From Sinonovacula constricta (Eukaryota > Mollusca > Bivalvia > Cardiida > Solecurtidae): a DNA stretch of 64,000 bases. The notes below the pieces were generated by a model that did no database searches, was not told the origin of the DNA, and saw only the letters and a list, made by a program, of their open reading frames with translations. Where the stretch lies: assembly GCA_007844125.1 (NCBI GenBank), contig CM017556.1, positions 77,645,597 to 77,709,596 of the forward strand, read 5' to 3'. This document shows positions 14,255-26,031 of the stretch, piece after piece; within the stretch, counting starts at the first letter, position 1; each line of letters begins with the position of its first letter. A program made the position numbers and the translations under genes.

Positions 14255-14700
14255 GGCCGCATTCTTTGTTTCGTTAAAGACAATTATTCCACATTTAGAT
14301 GAATTATATTGGAATCTCCATTTACGTGAGTATTCATAACACGTATCAATCATTGATTGTAGGCCAGTTATCGAAATAGATAATAGTAACATGTCGTCAG
14401 CGACTGTTGGTGCGCATGAGCAGATGTTGCCCATTGATAAACCACCAGAAATTTTAGTCAACTTAACAATCAAGTCGTTAATGTAAATGAGATACAAAAA
14501 CGGTGACCAGGCTCTTCCTTGAGCGGTTCCCAGCAGCACCGGGAACCAGTCTGACTTATAGCCATTCATCATAACACAACTAAACATATCGGTGTGCATG
14601 GCCACTACTGAGTGCCAGAGTCGACCTGAAATGCCCAATTTATGCAGTTTATAGAATAAGCCATCGTGCCACACCTTGAATTTTGTGCTTGTCGCTAATG
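14255..14700 (-). pseudogene. LINE-A reverse transcriptase, central part (5' truncated)
   Basis: The frame runs from VWHDGLFYKLHKLGI through GYKSDWFPVLLGTAQG (the RT segment before the active site), SPFLYLIYINDLI, and then APTVADDMLLLS. The VADD corresponds to the Y/FADD catalytic box. It continues with YSRKWRFQYNSSKCGIIVFNE. This is the palm of a non-LTR reverse transcriptase, which copies the element RNA into DNA at a nicked target. N-terminal fingers and endonuclease are gone. No stop interrupts this part, suggesting a fairly young copy. The ORF continues into 12192-13330 beyond the MITE. Confidence 0.88.
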
Positions 14701-15215
14701 TTCTAAAGGCCACGTACACTCCTGGCTGAAGACGGAATTAAGATTTAGAAGAGGCGTATATGTCTTTGACAAAGGTTCACTGTGCCATCCATATGCTAAC
14801 AAGAACTGACGTGTACTTGTATCAAACTGTTGTTTCCTTCCGATAGACAATGCCAGGAAGTTACCCCATTAACCTACAGGTATAAACCTACAGGTATACC
14901 ATTTTAGGGAGGCTGAGCGGACACTGCAATGGGTCATAGGCTACAGGTCACAAGATCCTATAAGCATTGCAACATATGTTAAAATGGTTTTCCAAAGGGA
15001 GTCAAATGTACAAGTTAAAAAAGCTATGGTGAGACATTACATAAAATATAGCAGACATCAGACATTCGGTCACGTGACATGGCGGGTTGAGAAAAAAATG
15101 CGCTCTCTTCAAAAAGTTGTTATTTGTGGTATTAAAGATCGTAAATTGTATCAACACATAGCCACATGGTTTTGTGAACAACATTTTCGCTGAAGTGAAG
15201 TTTTGGATCGTTATT

Positions 15216-16084
15216 CTTAGGTTACTGAGCATAAGCATCTTGGCATAATTTTGTCAAAGGATTGTTTATGGAACTCTCATATTAATTATATAAAATCAAA
15301 AGCTTGGCAGCGTGTCAACATTCTACGTAAATACAATTTTACACTGGACCGCAGGGCACTAGAAACTATTTATTTTTCATATATCCGACCTATTCTCGAA
15401 TATGGTGATGTTGTTTGGAGCAATTGTGTAGGATATGAATCTGAACATCTAGAAAATATCCAAAACGAATGTGCTCGTATTGTTTCTGGTTCCACTAAAC
15501 TTGTCAGTATAAATGCATTACACAGCGAGATCGGTTGGGATCCTCTTTCTGACAGAAAAAGAAACCATTGTTTAGTTTTGTTTATTAAATGGCCATACTC
15601 CTGATTACTTGTCCTCATTAATCCCTTATAGTGTGTCGAATGCCCGATATCAGTTACGCAACAACTATAATGTTCCTGGAGTATTTGCACGAACAACTTC
15701 ATATTTTAATTCATTCCTCCCTTCTGTTATACGTGAGTGGAATAATCTATCACCTGATATACGCAATGCTCCAACACTAAATTCGTTTAAAGAAAAAATA
15801 AGTACAAATACAATTAAAGCTCCGTCATTCTTTTACACAGGAAAAAGACGAGCTCAAATTTTACACTCACGGCTACGAACAGAATGTAGTTCACTAAAAC
15901 ACTACCTCTTTCGTAAGGGAATTGTACCAAATCCACTTTGTAGATGTGGTAGTGTAGAAACTAACCAACACTTCCTTACCGAATGTCCATTATACTCCCA
16001 ACAAAGGCTAGCCATGTTCAAATCATTGGAAATCTACAACGTTAATGTCGATACACTTTTAATTTATTTGGTAATGCTAACATG
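15216..16084 (+). pseudogene. LINE C-terminal fragment, jockey/CR1-like, frameshifted
   Basis: The fragment starts inside the ORF with VTEHKHLGIILSKD. It continues with RRALETIYFSYIRPILEYGD, typical of the region after the RT palm in jockey/CR1-type elements. After a frameshift near 15595-15610 it goes on with FNSFLPSVIREWNNLS and ends with CRCGS plus NQHFLTECPLYSQQR, a C-terminal Cys/His motif. A stop follows at 16083. RT palm and endonuclease are missing (5' truncation). The likely 3' UTR runs on past a CT microsatellite to about 16550, where gagaataaatatg resembles a polyadenylation end. It differs from LINE families A and B. Confidence 0.85.
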
Positions 16085-16187
16085 ACCCTTAGTCAAAACT
16101 ATGCTATTTTTCATACTGTTCAGAAATACATTTCTGATACTTAAAGATTTGAAGTGCACGATATCAACCAGTAGACACGGTAGACCC

Positions 16188-16199
16188 CTCCGTCTCTCT

Positions 16200-16257
<58 letters not shown>

Positions 16258-16262
16258 TCTCC
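16188..16262. repeat. (CT)n microsatellite
   Basis: A near-pure CT run. It lies in the probable 3' UTR of the LINE fragment just upstream. The Leu-Ser frame is an artefact. Confidence 0.97.
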
Positions 16263-16549
16263 TTCTCATTTAAGTGTAAACTCTATATACCCGTATACTT
16301 CTCTCATTTAAATTTATTATATTTATATTTGTCTAAAACTGTAAATTGAAACTGTTATTCGAACGCCTAGTACTTATATTTTCTTGCAAAAGTATACAAC
16401 CACCCTATTTACATGATGTCTTGTATATTGATCTAAGGAAACGAACATTATAAGCTTTGCTTTCGTTCAAATCCCCTCTCTACTTGTATGTATATCCTGT
16501 GTTTGTGTACCGCAAAAGTATTGTAAAATATGAGAATAAATATGTTTAA

Positions 16550-18370
16550 ACTATAAAATATAGCAAACACAACAATTCTCACTAAAGCGACTGTGGTGCT
16601 TAAACCAGGTTTACACAACCTCGCAGGGGTTTAGAGGTTACATACAAGTCATACAATTTACATTGCCTTACAGAACAAATCCTAACAAAACACATTTCTA
16701 CACATTCTACTACATGTATTTCGGAAAACTCAATCACATGTCTGCAACTTTACTAGTCAAAAATTGATCGGAAAAGACAAAATCGGACTGCGGTGATTGG
16801 TAAACGTAAATTTGCCCAGAGTACTACAACTTAGACCCGATTCAAATTGGTAATATTTCATTTCTGTGAGAAGTGAAAAGTTGTCAACATAAAATAAAAT
16901 CGAAGTAGAATAGTTAAGACCTCAATGCATTTGCAAGCTAGCCAAAGTCCATTTCTGAAATTTTGACAAGTTTGATCACTAGTCTTGCTGCGGCATACCG
17001 CACACTTTTTATTAATAAGGCCGATATCTGGGAGAGTGGGGCTGGCTACCTGTTACCTGCGACATTTGTGTTCTACTGTTTTCTTCCTTTCGTCCGCCAT
17101 TGTTATTTACGAATTAAAGGTCACGGACGAAAGAAACTGCGGGTCACAGAATAATACGAACGCTTACATAACTGATCGGAACATTTCGGGACATGACCCA
17201 AATTAATTTAAAAGTATCTATATTAGATAGCTTCCACATCGGCGAAGATCCCTTATCTTGGCAGCCATCTTTGATGGCAACTTCAAGGGATTTTCAGATG
17301 AATTGTATAGAAAGTTAAATTTTATTTTCTTGTAATTTCTTCGTTTGTGGTCCAAAAATTAAAAGCTATGCACCATTGGAAAGCTCTTGAAAGTCATACT
17401 TTTAGAATAAAATATTTTTAAAATTAATCAATGCACAAAGAATTAATACGCATGAATAAATAAAATTATTGGCTCATCCTTAAACAAAATGTATCTTTTT
17501 TGGTCGTATTTTACCTCTTAAACTTTCAAAATATAGTTTTGATATTTAAAATACTTCATAAAAGCTGTTAAATTTGATATAAAATTCAGTAAAATAGATT
17601 GAAAAATAAAAACAAAGTGGTGACTTTAATTCAGCCCATATTTCCAGATTTCTGCCTTCATTAGCTTCTGCCTTTAAAGGTGGCTGCCTTAAACTGTCTT
17701 ATAAGTGCCTATGACATCACATGGAAACTTTCTATAGACAAACTGTCGATTACCAGCTTTAATGGAACGAAACAATTTTAAGACTGGTGGCGCAGAGAGG
17801 CTGGTGTTAGTTCTCTGCAGAATATATCATTCTTTGCCGTTCAGATAGATGGTAACGATTAAACTTTATGCACAAAATAACAGCGGCCCAGTGATTAAAG
17901 AGTTTAGAGATTGAAATAAAGTGTAAGTTGAATAGAATCTAATGCTGTATAGACAACAATACTATATGCTGACAAAATAAAATGTACGTCTCACCAGTCG
18001 ATTGAATGATCTGCTCACTTTTTCTTTGATGAAAACGCAATCCACATTCCATAATCCACAATTTACTGATGTATCTTAATATACTGAGATGGATTATTGT
18101 ACACAGTACGTCCGATTGCTTAGATAAGGCTTAGATAAGGACAGAGGTACATAGCCCCGCTGGCCTGTTTTATACGCGTTCCTCGGATTAGGGCGGGGTC
18201 GTTTTTCACAGAGGCCAATGGCAATTGATCTAGAAGCATTTGAAATAGTCAATTTTGGAGTCGACACAAGAGTCAACATGCTTGGACAAATACCTTAAAG
18301 GACAAATGCTTTGTTAAACATTGAATTCAATCCGATTTACGACCGTACCCATTGTAGCATTAAAAGGCTA
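16550..18370. other. No recognisable gene
   Basis: AT-rich DNA. Short frames at 16963-17206 (plus) and 18094-18279 (minus) show no motif I recognise. The block between about 18094 and 18280 is somewhat GC-richer. Confidence 0.5.
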
Positions 18371-18392
18371 AATCAGCTTATCGTATATTCAC

Positions 18393-18567
18393 CTGCACTT
18401 TGTGTAGATCGTGATCTACTCGGTAACTGTCTGGACAGGTTATGAACTTGCTGCCAAAGCTCAAGGATTATGTATTGCTGCCCTTGCATTAAGTTTGTTT
18501 TTTTAGCAAACACTTTTGTGTAGTCTGGTTCCCAGCTTCTATTGTAAACATAATAGAAGTCTGGCAT
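18393..18567 (-). CDS. Possible first coding exon, unidentified protein
   Basis: An ATG at 18567 opens a 58-codon frame beginning MPDFYYVYNRSWEPDYTKVF. It reaches a good donor (TGCAG/GTGAATA), beyond which the frame soon stops. Composition is coding-like (Trp, Tyr and charged residues mixed). I do not recognise the family and see no following exon with confidence. Only 10 bases away, on the plus strand, another ATG begins a 7-codon frame (MADAMIA, 18578-18598) ending at GCT/GTAAGT. The pair could share a bidirectional promoter, or one of them may be chance. Confidence 0.35.
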
Positions 18568-18599
18568 TGACGAAACAATGGCCGACGCAATGATAGCTG

Positions 18600-20590
18600 T
18601 AAGTTAACCAAATACTTTCAAAAGTTGTCCATCGGGATATTGTTCAATTTTCAATCGATATGTATATATAAAATTCTTAAAGATAAGGTTTCTTTTCGTG
18701 GAGCATTTCCGTATGTTATTTTTTTTTAAATTTCAATAAGTTGAGTACTTTTCGGACAAATACGAATATTGTGATATTTCGGATATGTGATCATAAGTTC
18801 TCTTGTAAAATGATTATAAAATGATTTTGTTTTGCATTGTGATCAATACGAATGTGTTTTAGTTATGTTTATTAAGAAAGTATTTCATTGCCATGCGGAC
18901 ACTACATATATTATCTTAAATGTAAATGTTACAATATAATCAAAGATATTGTGCTTATACAGTTATTGTGGGATGCTTGTTATGTCATTTTATTAACTTA
19001 CTTGAATATTTCATCATTTACCATGTGTATGAAAGAGCACTATTTCAAAATTAGGGCATTCTAAGAATTGCACAATATGTACTGTTATTCTTACTGTCTG
19101 ATCCACCTAGACACATGCTCCTCATTTTTGTGTTGATAGAATAACTTTAATAGAATCTTTACAATGCCAAAATGCAAAAACTTAAGAGTAGAACATACAA
19201 ACTAACAAATAAGTGTACATAAAAAATAAGGAGTCTTAAATGTTGTAGAAACTTCAGATTTGTTGTCTTAAATCAATGCAAACGTTAAAAAATAGTTTTC
19301 CTAAATTACTGAATAAAATTGTGTGTTTTTAATGTTGTTAATTTATATAAAAACACCGTTGCAAACAAAGCTTTTCCTTAAATGCGAAAAAACCTTAAGG
19401 CATTTGGTGAAAGCGCTTGGATTGTAGAAACATGTGCCCAAGGCAATTTATATAACAGCAAAGTAAACTTTGTATCTCCTGTTTTTGTAATGTGTGAAGC
19501 TCTGTTGCAGACACTACAAAATATTACCCTTTGCAGGTGTGCAGGAATGACATAATTAAAAACATTGCACACAAAAGCTAGTTCAAAGTTAGGTATGTTT
19601 TTGTGTTAAATACATATAAATCTTGAAAAATATACTGCAAATCATTTTAATATTAATTTCTTTTTCAATTCATTGGCTTCTTAATTTCAGTTTGAAAGAA
19701 ATTGTCAAAATGTATAACAAACTCTACTTGTATACAAACCCCTGTCAATTTTTTTTTATTTTTTTCTTAAAAATTGATGAAACAAAAAGCTAATTAAACT
19801 AGAAAGAAATGTTTATAGTGAAATATAACCAATGAGTATAAATTGTTAATGCAAAATATAATATTTTGCTATGCAATCTTAGTAATATTTAAAATTATTA
19901 AATATTAAAAGAGCAGGTAATCCAGACTAACTTTTGTGATGCTTTTAATTTAATGCTACTCGTATTTTAGATGAATCAAAGCACCGAGTGCGCTGTAGTA
20001 TTCAGTGCTTGCAATTAGTGAAATTTAACATAAAATGAATTACCCAATGAGAAAATACTTTGTCCTTAAAATTTATACAATAGTCAGCATTAAGTGAAGT
20101 AGTTTGTCGTACTTTCAGCTCTTCTGGTATTTTTGTTCTTTATTTCTATGGCAAAGTACTCCACACTGCTATCAGAGTAAAGGTTAAAAGATAAAAGGGC
20201 AGGTGATAAATTACCAACATGATACAAACATGTTAATGGCAGACTTGCAGTTATTAGAGAGAATAACACTTCATGAAACAGAGAAAAACACAGTTAACAC
20301 GACTTCTCTAAACATTATAAACATTGTAATACACAATGTTCACAATAGATTAGAATATTAATAACGTCATATCTTTAGTCTAAAATAAGTCACCAGTTAC
20401 AACATGTATATAAAAATTAACTGCAAAAAAATAAATAAGAAGAATTACTTTTGATCCACTTCTTATCCGTCTTTGGTCTGTGTTCTTTAGTTGAGGATAG
20501 CTTCCGTATTCATGCACCCAAATTACTTATAGTTTTGAAAGTACACAATTTTGTTACTTTGAACATTTTATCCATAACCATTATTTGAAT
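18600..20590. other. AT-rich stretch, nothing recognised
   Basis: High-AT sequence with runs of A and T and no open frame of note. It may be intron of the gene suggested at 18.57 kb, if that gene runs to the right. Confidence 0.5.
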
Positions 20591-20609
20591 AAATGTGTAT
20601 GCTTATGGC

Positions 20610-20975
20610 ATGTTTCGGGGAGGCATCGCTTGAGCCAGCATCTAAGGTTATGAGAAAACTGAACTTTGGAGGCACGAAGAGTTTGACTCGGCCAGTCTTC
20701 ATGCCTGAGAAAAATAGTGCGAGTGCAGAAACATATATGTATGCAGAGAGGTATAGACTCGTCAGTTGTTTATTTTAAATTTTGTAATCATTTTAAACTA
20801 GATGTGTAAGCGATTCCTGTAATGAAGATATTAATGAAATGCAAACATATCCGCGCAGGAATATTTCTCATTGACCGAGTGCTTCACTGATAATGTATTC
20901 TCTACTAGGCCGAGATATTTAATCACATCCCACGCGGGGTCTCACTGCATTCTGCGGCTCATAACCAGGTTATGA
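20610..20975 (+). repeat. Diverged direct duplicate, copy 1
   Basis: This block and 21235-21640 match in several segments in the same order and orientation: cttcatgcctgagaaaaata, then gcagaaacatat, then tctactaggccgaga, then tgcattctgcggct. The copies have diverged strongly. The frame at 20593-20778 covers part of copy 1, but the equivalent frame is not kept in copy 2, so I do not call it a gene. Confidence 0.55.
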
Positions 20976-21234
20976 GAGAGGTTATTCATATCGTCTGTGG
21001 TCTATGGTAGTTTAGATGTTCTTAGCTCACAGCATCTCAGTTTAAAGTTACCGCACGCGTTCGTAAAAGAATGGTGTCATCGGGATTAAAAATCAGATCA
21101 CACGGATGTAATGTTGACGAAATAAATGATTGGAAGTAAGTTATTGTACACGTACGTTGGTCGCGTCCGGTAGCCCTAATAGGCATTTATTTAAGACCCA
21201 ATTTTAGCAAAACGCAATCGTGAAGGACGTATTG

Positions 21235-21640
21235 TAATTTTGAGGCTATCTCGATTGCGACTCCTTCCAGAGGAAATAGAAAGTTGAATTTCGAGTTCAC
21301 GAGGGGTTGACCCTGCATGGCATAGACTACTCGCGATCGGTTGTCATGCCTGGGAAAAGAATAGCGCGTGTACAGAAACATATGTGCCCCTCGAAGAAGA
21401 CTTGACGCGTTGTGTCCAGGCAGGCGCTAAATGTTAGAATTAATATGTGAACTGTATTAACTTGAAGCTTAAGTGATTATAGTGTGTAATACAGACAACA
21501 CTCAAGATGCCGATTCATGATTCATGGGAGCAAACTGTTATTAGAATGAGTGTTCCTCTGACTATGCATTATCTACTAGGCCCAGCTGTCTGATATGCCG
21601 CGCAGGGGCCACACTGCCTTTTGCGGCTGTGTGCCATTGT
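21235..21640 (+). repeat. Diverged direct duplicate, copy 2
   Basis: Partner of 20610-20975. Matching segments are gtcatgcctgggaaaagaat, gtacagaaacatatgtg, tctactaggcccag and actgccttttgcggct. Whether this is a transposable element pair or a local tandem duplication cannot be told. Confidence 0.55.
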
Positions 21641-21649
21641 ACAGTTAAA

Positions 21650-22760
21650 AATGGCACTTTTATACATGTACCGACTTAAATCGTGTGTATCAAAACAGTG
21701 CTAAAGTGACCAATTGTGAAGATTTTGTTCTGTTTTCTGTTATGTTATTTATTTATTTCCATTTGGGTTTTAATAACACATTTATCTAAATAAAGTGGTT
21801 ATTGAAACAAATTTACAAGGCGTCCCCTGAAGTGGTTGAAGTTATTCCGGCAGCGTTATTACAACCAAGTATTGGGCTTTTGGAGATTATCGTACAATGA
21901 AAACTCTGCGAATATAACAACAGTTGGTGATGTGATGTCTAAGATTCGGACAGACTTCCCTCATTATCACACACGTCTACAAAAACATTTAGATATATAC
22001 TAACATATTTGTAATAACTTATAGTTTTCAAAGTTCTGTAAGGAATTGAACTTTATGTTTGTTATTTGTTTTTGTTATAAACTTTTGCTTTTGGAGGTGT
22101 ATTAAGAAATTTAAAAAAAAAACGGCCGAATCAAAGCAGGTTTTTAGTGAGTGGGACACACACAAACTTGAAACACACTATAATTATATAAATATACATG
22201 AACACACAACAATAATGAGAATAATAATAATACATTCTGTGCATTTTAAATATTTTACAGCGATTTATTACAGTATTATGTATAACTTTTACCATCATGT
22301 TTTGTCCTTGTTTGTTCTTTCAACTGGGAGAACTTCATTAGGAGTAAAATTGATGATAATGAGAAAGCAGACAATTTAAAAATTCAGGATGAAGCTTATT
22401 TCTCCCCCCTAATGCCAAGATGTAATGGTTTTCACTCATTTTGAGGGTGAAGTGCAATCCACAGATGACTTAAAAAGGTCCTAGATCCTATATCGAAGAA
22501 ATAAAAGATTATCACAAAAGTAAGTGGTTAAGTGGTTGTCTTAGTTTAAAAATATATAACTGTGCAGCGTGGCTCAGATAATATATACATACATGCCCAT
22601 GTTTTTAATGACGAGTTGGTTGTTATGCTTTACGTTTCAAACAAATATAGAATATTCCTACACACTGCTTCAGGTAATAATATTTTTTTGGTTTGAGATA
22701 TAAAAAATAGTTCAAACTGTCGGCTATCATATTTAACAAACCCATGTGATTTTAGGAAGA
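21650..22760. other. No recognisable gene
   Basis: AT-rich sequence. The longest frame (22059-22379, plus) is low-complexity and hydrophobic with no recognised domain. Confidence 0.5.
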
Positions 22761-22769
22761 GTGATCTGT

Positions 22770-23225
22770 GGACAGGGGGCGCAATCGGAACACCTCGGAT
22801 AATTCACGAATCATCTCTCGGATGTATGTAGGTAGTCGGATCACCCCGGTCATTTCATATATTGAGCTAAAGAAACGCACACTTACAGCAAACATATAGG
22901 GTAGTATCTGATATACTAAACTTTTTCCAAAGCCTGTTGGCAACACGGCCAGCGTATCTCTTCCCTCAAACAATGCCTGTAAAACTTCATTTTGTTGCGG
23001 CTTCAAAATTAAATGATACAATTTTAATTTGCTCAGTGCAGCAGACACACAGTTGTCAAACGATTCCATTGTTTATGTTTTGTGCGAACTACATTTTAGG
23101 GATATTCTTCCGACTTCCGGCGAACAAAAAGATGGTGATTTCATTGATATTATTGCACCAGATACATCCGAGGCATGATTGTCCCGAGGACGGAATTACC
23201 CGAGGAGTTCCGATTGGAGTTGTGC
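22770..23225. mobile_element. Inverted-repeat-bounded segment around the RecQ exon
   Basis: Left end, read on plus: caatcggaacacctcggata, then attcacgaatcatctctcggatgtat. Right end, reverse-complemented: caatcggaactcctcgggta, then attccgtcctcgggacaatcatgcctcggatgtat. These form imperfect inverted repeats of about 50-55 bp, with an 8-base indel, about 320 bp apart. No transposase is present. Target duplications could not be identified. Confidence 0.5.
22887..23069 (-). CDS. RecQ-like DEAD helicase, first exon only
   Basis: The frame opens with ATG at 23069 and runs 61 codons to a donor (TTTGCT/GTAAGT). It contains a Q-motif-like LKPQQNEVLQALFEGRD and a helicase motif I, LAVLPTGFGKSLVYQ, in which the GFGKS loop would bind ATP phosphate. 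RecQ helicases unwind DNA 3'-5' in repair and recombination. No motif Ia, DEAD box or later motif is found on the minus strand downstream, so only the start of the gene is present. The exon sits between inverted repeats (about 22770-22850 and 23160-23225), suggesting capture by, or membership in, a mobile element. Beyond the donor the frame stays open to 22752, but that part is not helicase. Confidence 0.7.
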
Positions 23226-23571
23226 GGTGTGCGGTTGGTTGTCCTTGGTCTGGTAGTTGAGATGATCACCTCTGGATCAGACGAGCCTGGTTTAGTAACC
23301 CCGACACCGACCACGCAAAGTTACAATGCAGTGACAAGAAAAGCCACTGAGGCGACGCAAAAAGTGGAAGAGGTAAAGAGACTAAAGCATCATGGGAGTA
23401 AGTAAACCGACACTTGAGAGTACTGCTATAAGTATGTTGAAATTTAAGCACAGTAAACGTTTCGGTGTTTGACTGCTTTTGTGTAGTTTGGGCCACTAAA
23501 AGGAAGTAAAGCATGACCTATTTATGCAGCGTGTATGTGTGTTTGTTTTCCTCTTCTTCATATGCGGAGCC

Positions 23572-23795
23572 GGCCGCAATAGCGTCGGCTTGCGGATCGG
23601 GAGGTCGCGGTTCAAACCCCGGCCGGGTCAAACCAAAGACTTTAAAGTTGGTAGTAGTGGCTTCCTTTCTAACGTTCGGTGATAAGGGGACAGCATTACG
23701 CCTGACTCGTCGGTGTCAGTATAATAAACCAATCATAGAATAATGATAGAAATGTCGAAGCACAATATCGGCAAAAATGCCGGCAAATCCCCAAT
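23572..23795 (+). mobile_element. tRNA-derived SINE (family 1) with a deleted A box
   Basis: The same head and body as at 7791, with ggttcaaaccccgg as B box. Fourteen bases (ctcaagtggtagag) are missing just after gccgcaatag, removing most of the A box. The body continues caaagactttaaagttggtagtag... cctgactcgtcggtgtcag... atcggcaaaaatgcc. Without the A box this copy should be a poor RNA polymerase III template. Confidence 0.8.
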
Positions 23796-24734
23796 CCCTA
23801 TTCACATGCGGGTTTCTGTTTATATTGGGGTTCTATTCAAAGAGTAGCCGGAATTATTTATTTTGTAGAATAGCTGGCTATAGTAAATTTGTTTAAAGGA
23901 CCAATGCCTCTTTGGAAGAGGTTTGTATCGAGTCCTAATGAAAACCAGGTAAAGGCGAGAAGTTGACCCCAACTCGATTTAAGATACAAAGCATCTCAAT
24001 GAGAGACATTAGTGAATAGTCTCCCTTGAATAATCCTGCAAGTAGGTCCCTTCATTTGTTTTACTCGGTTTTTATCCTTGTGCTGTTTGGAGTGTATGAT
24101 GATTTATCTGCCTTTCTTGTGATACGCAGGTTACCAATCATCAACAAACACTTCCATTTTCTTTTTAAATAACAAATCTCTATAAGTATGTAAATGGATT
24201 TTAAGCTTAGATTAATGCAAAAGTAAGAAATTTCAATGTTTGTTATTGCAATGTCTACAAAAGAACAGGCGATAAAGTCCAAGAACTTCAACTAAAAGGA
24301 CCTACCTACTGTTTAGAATACCTCGGATATTATCTAACAAGGGAGACAATTTCCATTTCAGCAATGTACCCCATTGGTTCCGCTTTATTTTATTTGCTAC
24401 TGTTTGTGTAGTATACACCCGCACGGATGGAAGCAAGCACTCACCCATCTGCACACACTCACCCTCCCGCACGCACGCTAGCAAATAAAACAAGAACATA
24501 CTATTAGATTCTGAAATTCACTTCATGTTCAAAATTGAATATTCAATTAGTTGGCGTGCCGACTAATGCCTTAACCAATACATTAAGTTTAATTTACATT
24601 ACATGTATCAATTTACGAACACGTTCAGCAATACTACATAAACTTACAGCCGTCTATACATGTGTAAGTTGCAAGTTTGATTTTTTACACATCACAAAGA
24701 CAACTTAAATCATATTGACGATGTTCGGCTAATA

Positions 24735-24877
24735 TATGTGGAGGACACCAAGCAATGTCTAGGTAGAGCCACATAACTTAAGGTTGCTGCCACTATCGGG
24801 TCTCGAATTCATGCGAAGAAAGGCTAAAGTGTTTCAAGTCGGCGACTCTAACCGCATGACCCCGGGCGGCCCTTGAA
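24735..24877 (-). mobile_element. SINE family 2 fragment, reversed and eroded
   Basis: In reverse complement it shows the family 2 order: a head with gattctcgggtcgc-like sequence, a B-box-like gaattcgagacccg, then the body with gtggctctacctagacattg and ggtgtcctccac. It matches the body of copies at 28075 and 30083 (tctaccaaggca, cttcctcca). Heavily mutated. Confidence 0.5.
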
Positions 24878-24879
24878 AA

Positions 24880-26031
24880 CGCAGATTTGAAAAATACAGA
24901 TTTTCCAGCAGTTTTTCCAGGACAGAACAGAATAGTCACCTTAATTAACATACAATTAGGTATAAACAATTTTCTGGTTTAAACAAAGGGGAAACAATAG
25001 TAACAAAAGTGGTAATATAGAGCATTGTTGAGGGTGTAAAGATGGAGGAGGCTGGAGGGGGCTTTTGTCCACTTAGTCATTTTTAACGAGAAGCCGGGGG
25101 GGGGGGGTCCGGGGGGTGGGGGAGGGCTTTTGTCCGTCCCCCGGACGAGATTCCCACATTTGTTCCTCCTAAGTAACCTTAATATTCCGCTTGTGTGATA
25201 TTTTCTTCCTTTTTATTATATTTCAAGGAAGCAACTGAACCATGAGATATAAGGAATGTGTATGTGCTTTATACGTAACAATTGTGTTTCATGCATTACT
25301 GAATAAAGTGCACATTAAATTATGTTATCATTTAATTCATCCAAAAAGGATTGTTACGTTTATTTCCTCTGATGGACATAGGTTCCTCAATCCCTTCTTT
25401 ACATGAACAGGGTGCCACTATTACTTTTTTCTTGACTCTAAAGATTAATCGTCAATTTTGTGTAGTTATTCTAACAGAAAAAAATACTTCTCTCTCTCCA
25501 AAACATTATGTGGACATTTGTTGTTCAATCACAACTTTTCTCATAACTTACCAAAGAAAACGTCATCGCTGGGACATTTTTTATTCAAATAGATCAGTTT
25601 TATTGTCATCTTGCATCTGAGAAACCCCTCAGGAAGTGCGAGGTTAGAGCTCAGTAAAACCGGTTTAAGCATCCCTTTTGCCGACTGACCGTTCCAAGGC
25701 AGTAACTGGTGGCTCTTTTTGTTAAACGACTAATTACATATTTGTTTTTCTTTTTTATTTTGCTTTCATGTGAATACCTGTGCCTTTTCAATTTTTTGTA
25801 TATGTTGCAATGCTCATAGGACTTTGTCATATATTCTTTTTCATATATTGTGTTCAGTGATATAACAATAAATTGTATCTGACACCTTATGATCTAGATG
25901 TGTGCTATACATTAACAGATATATTGTAAGGAACAGGTAAATGTTGCAATACTACAATCTTTTTAAATAAACGACACTATATACTGATACAGCGATAAAT
26001 ACCTGCAAATGGAACTAGTATCCTGTACACT
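24880..26031. other. No recognisable gene; G/C-rich low-complexity patch
   Basis: At 25050-25145 lies a G-rich patch in which ggcttttgtcc occurs twice. The rest is AT-rich. A frame at 25351-25620 (plus) has no recognised motif. Confidence 0.5.

Noticed and set aside
14984..15193. Plus frame of 69 codons before the LINE fragment
   Set aside because: No recognised motif, no splice support and an overlapping minus frame of equal length.
22937..23260. Plus frame of 107 codons
   Set aside because: Antisense shadow of the RecQ-like exon; no motif of its own.
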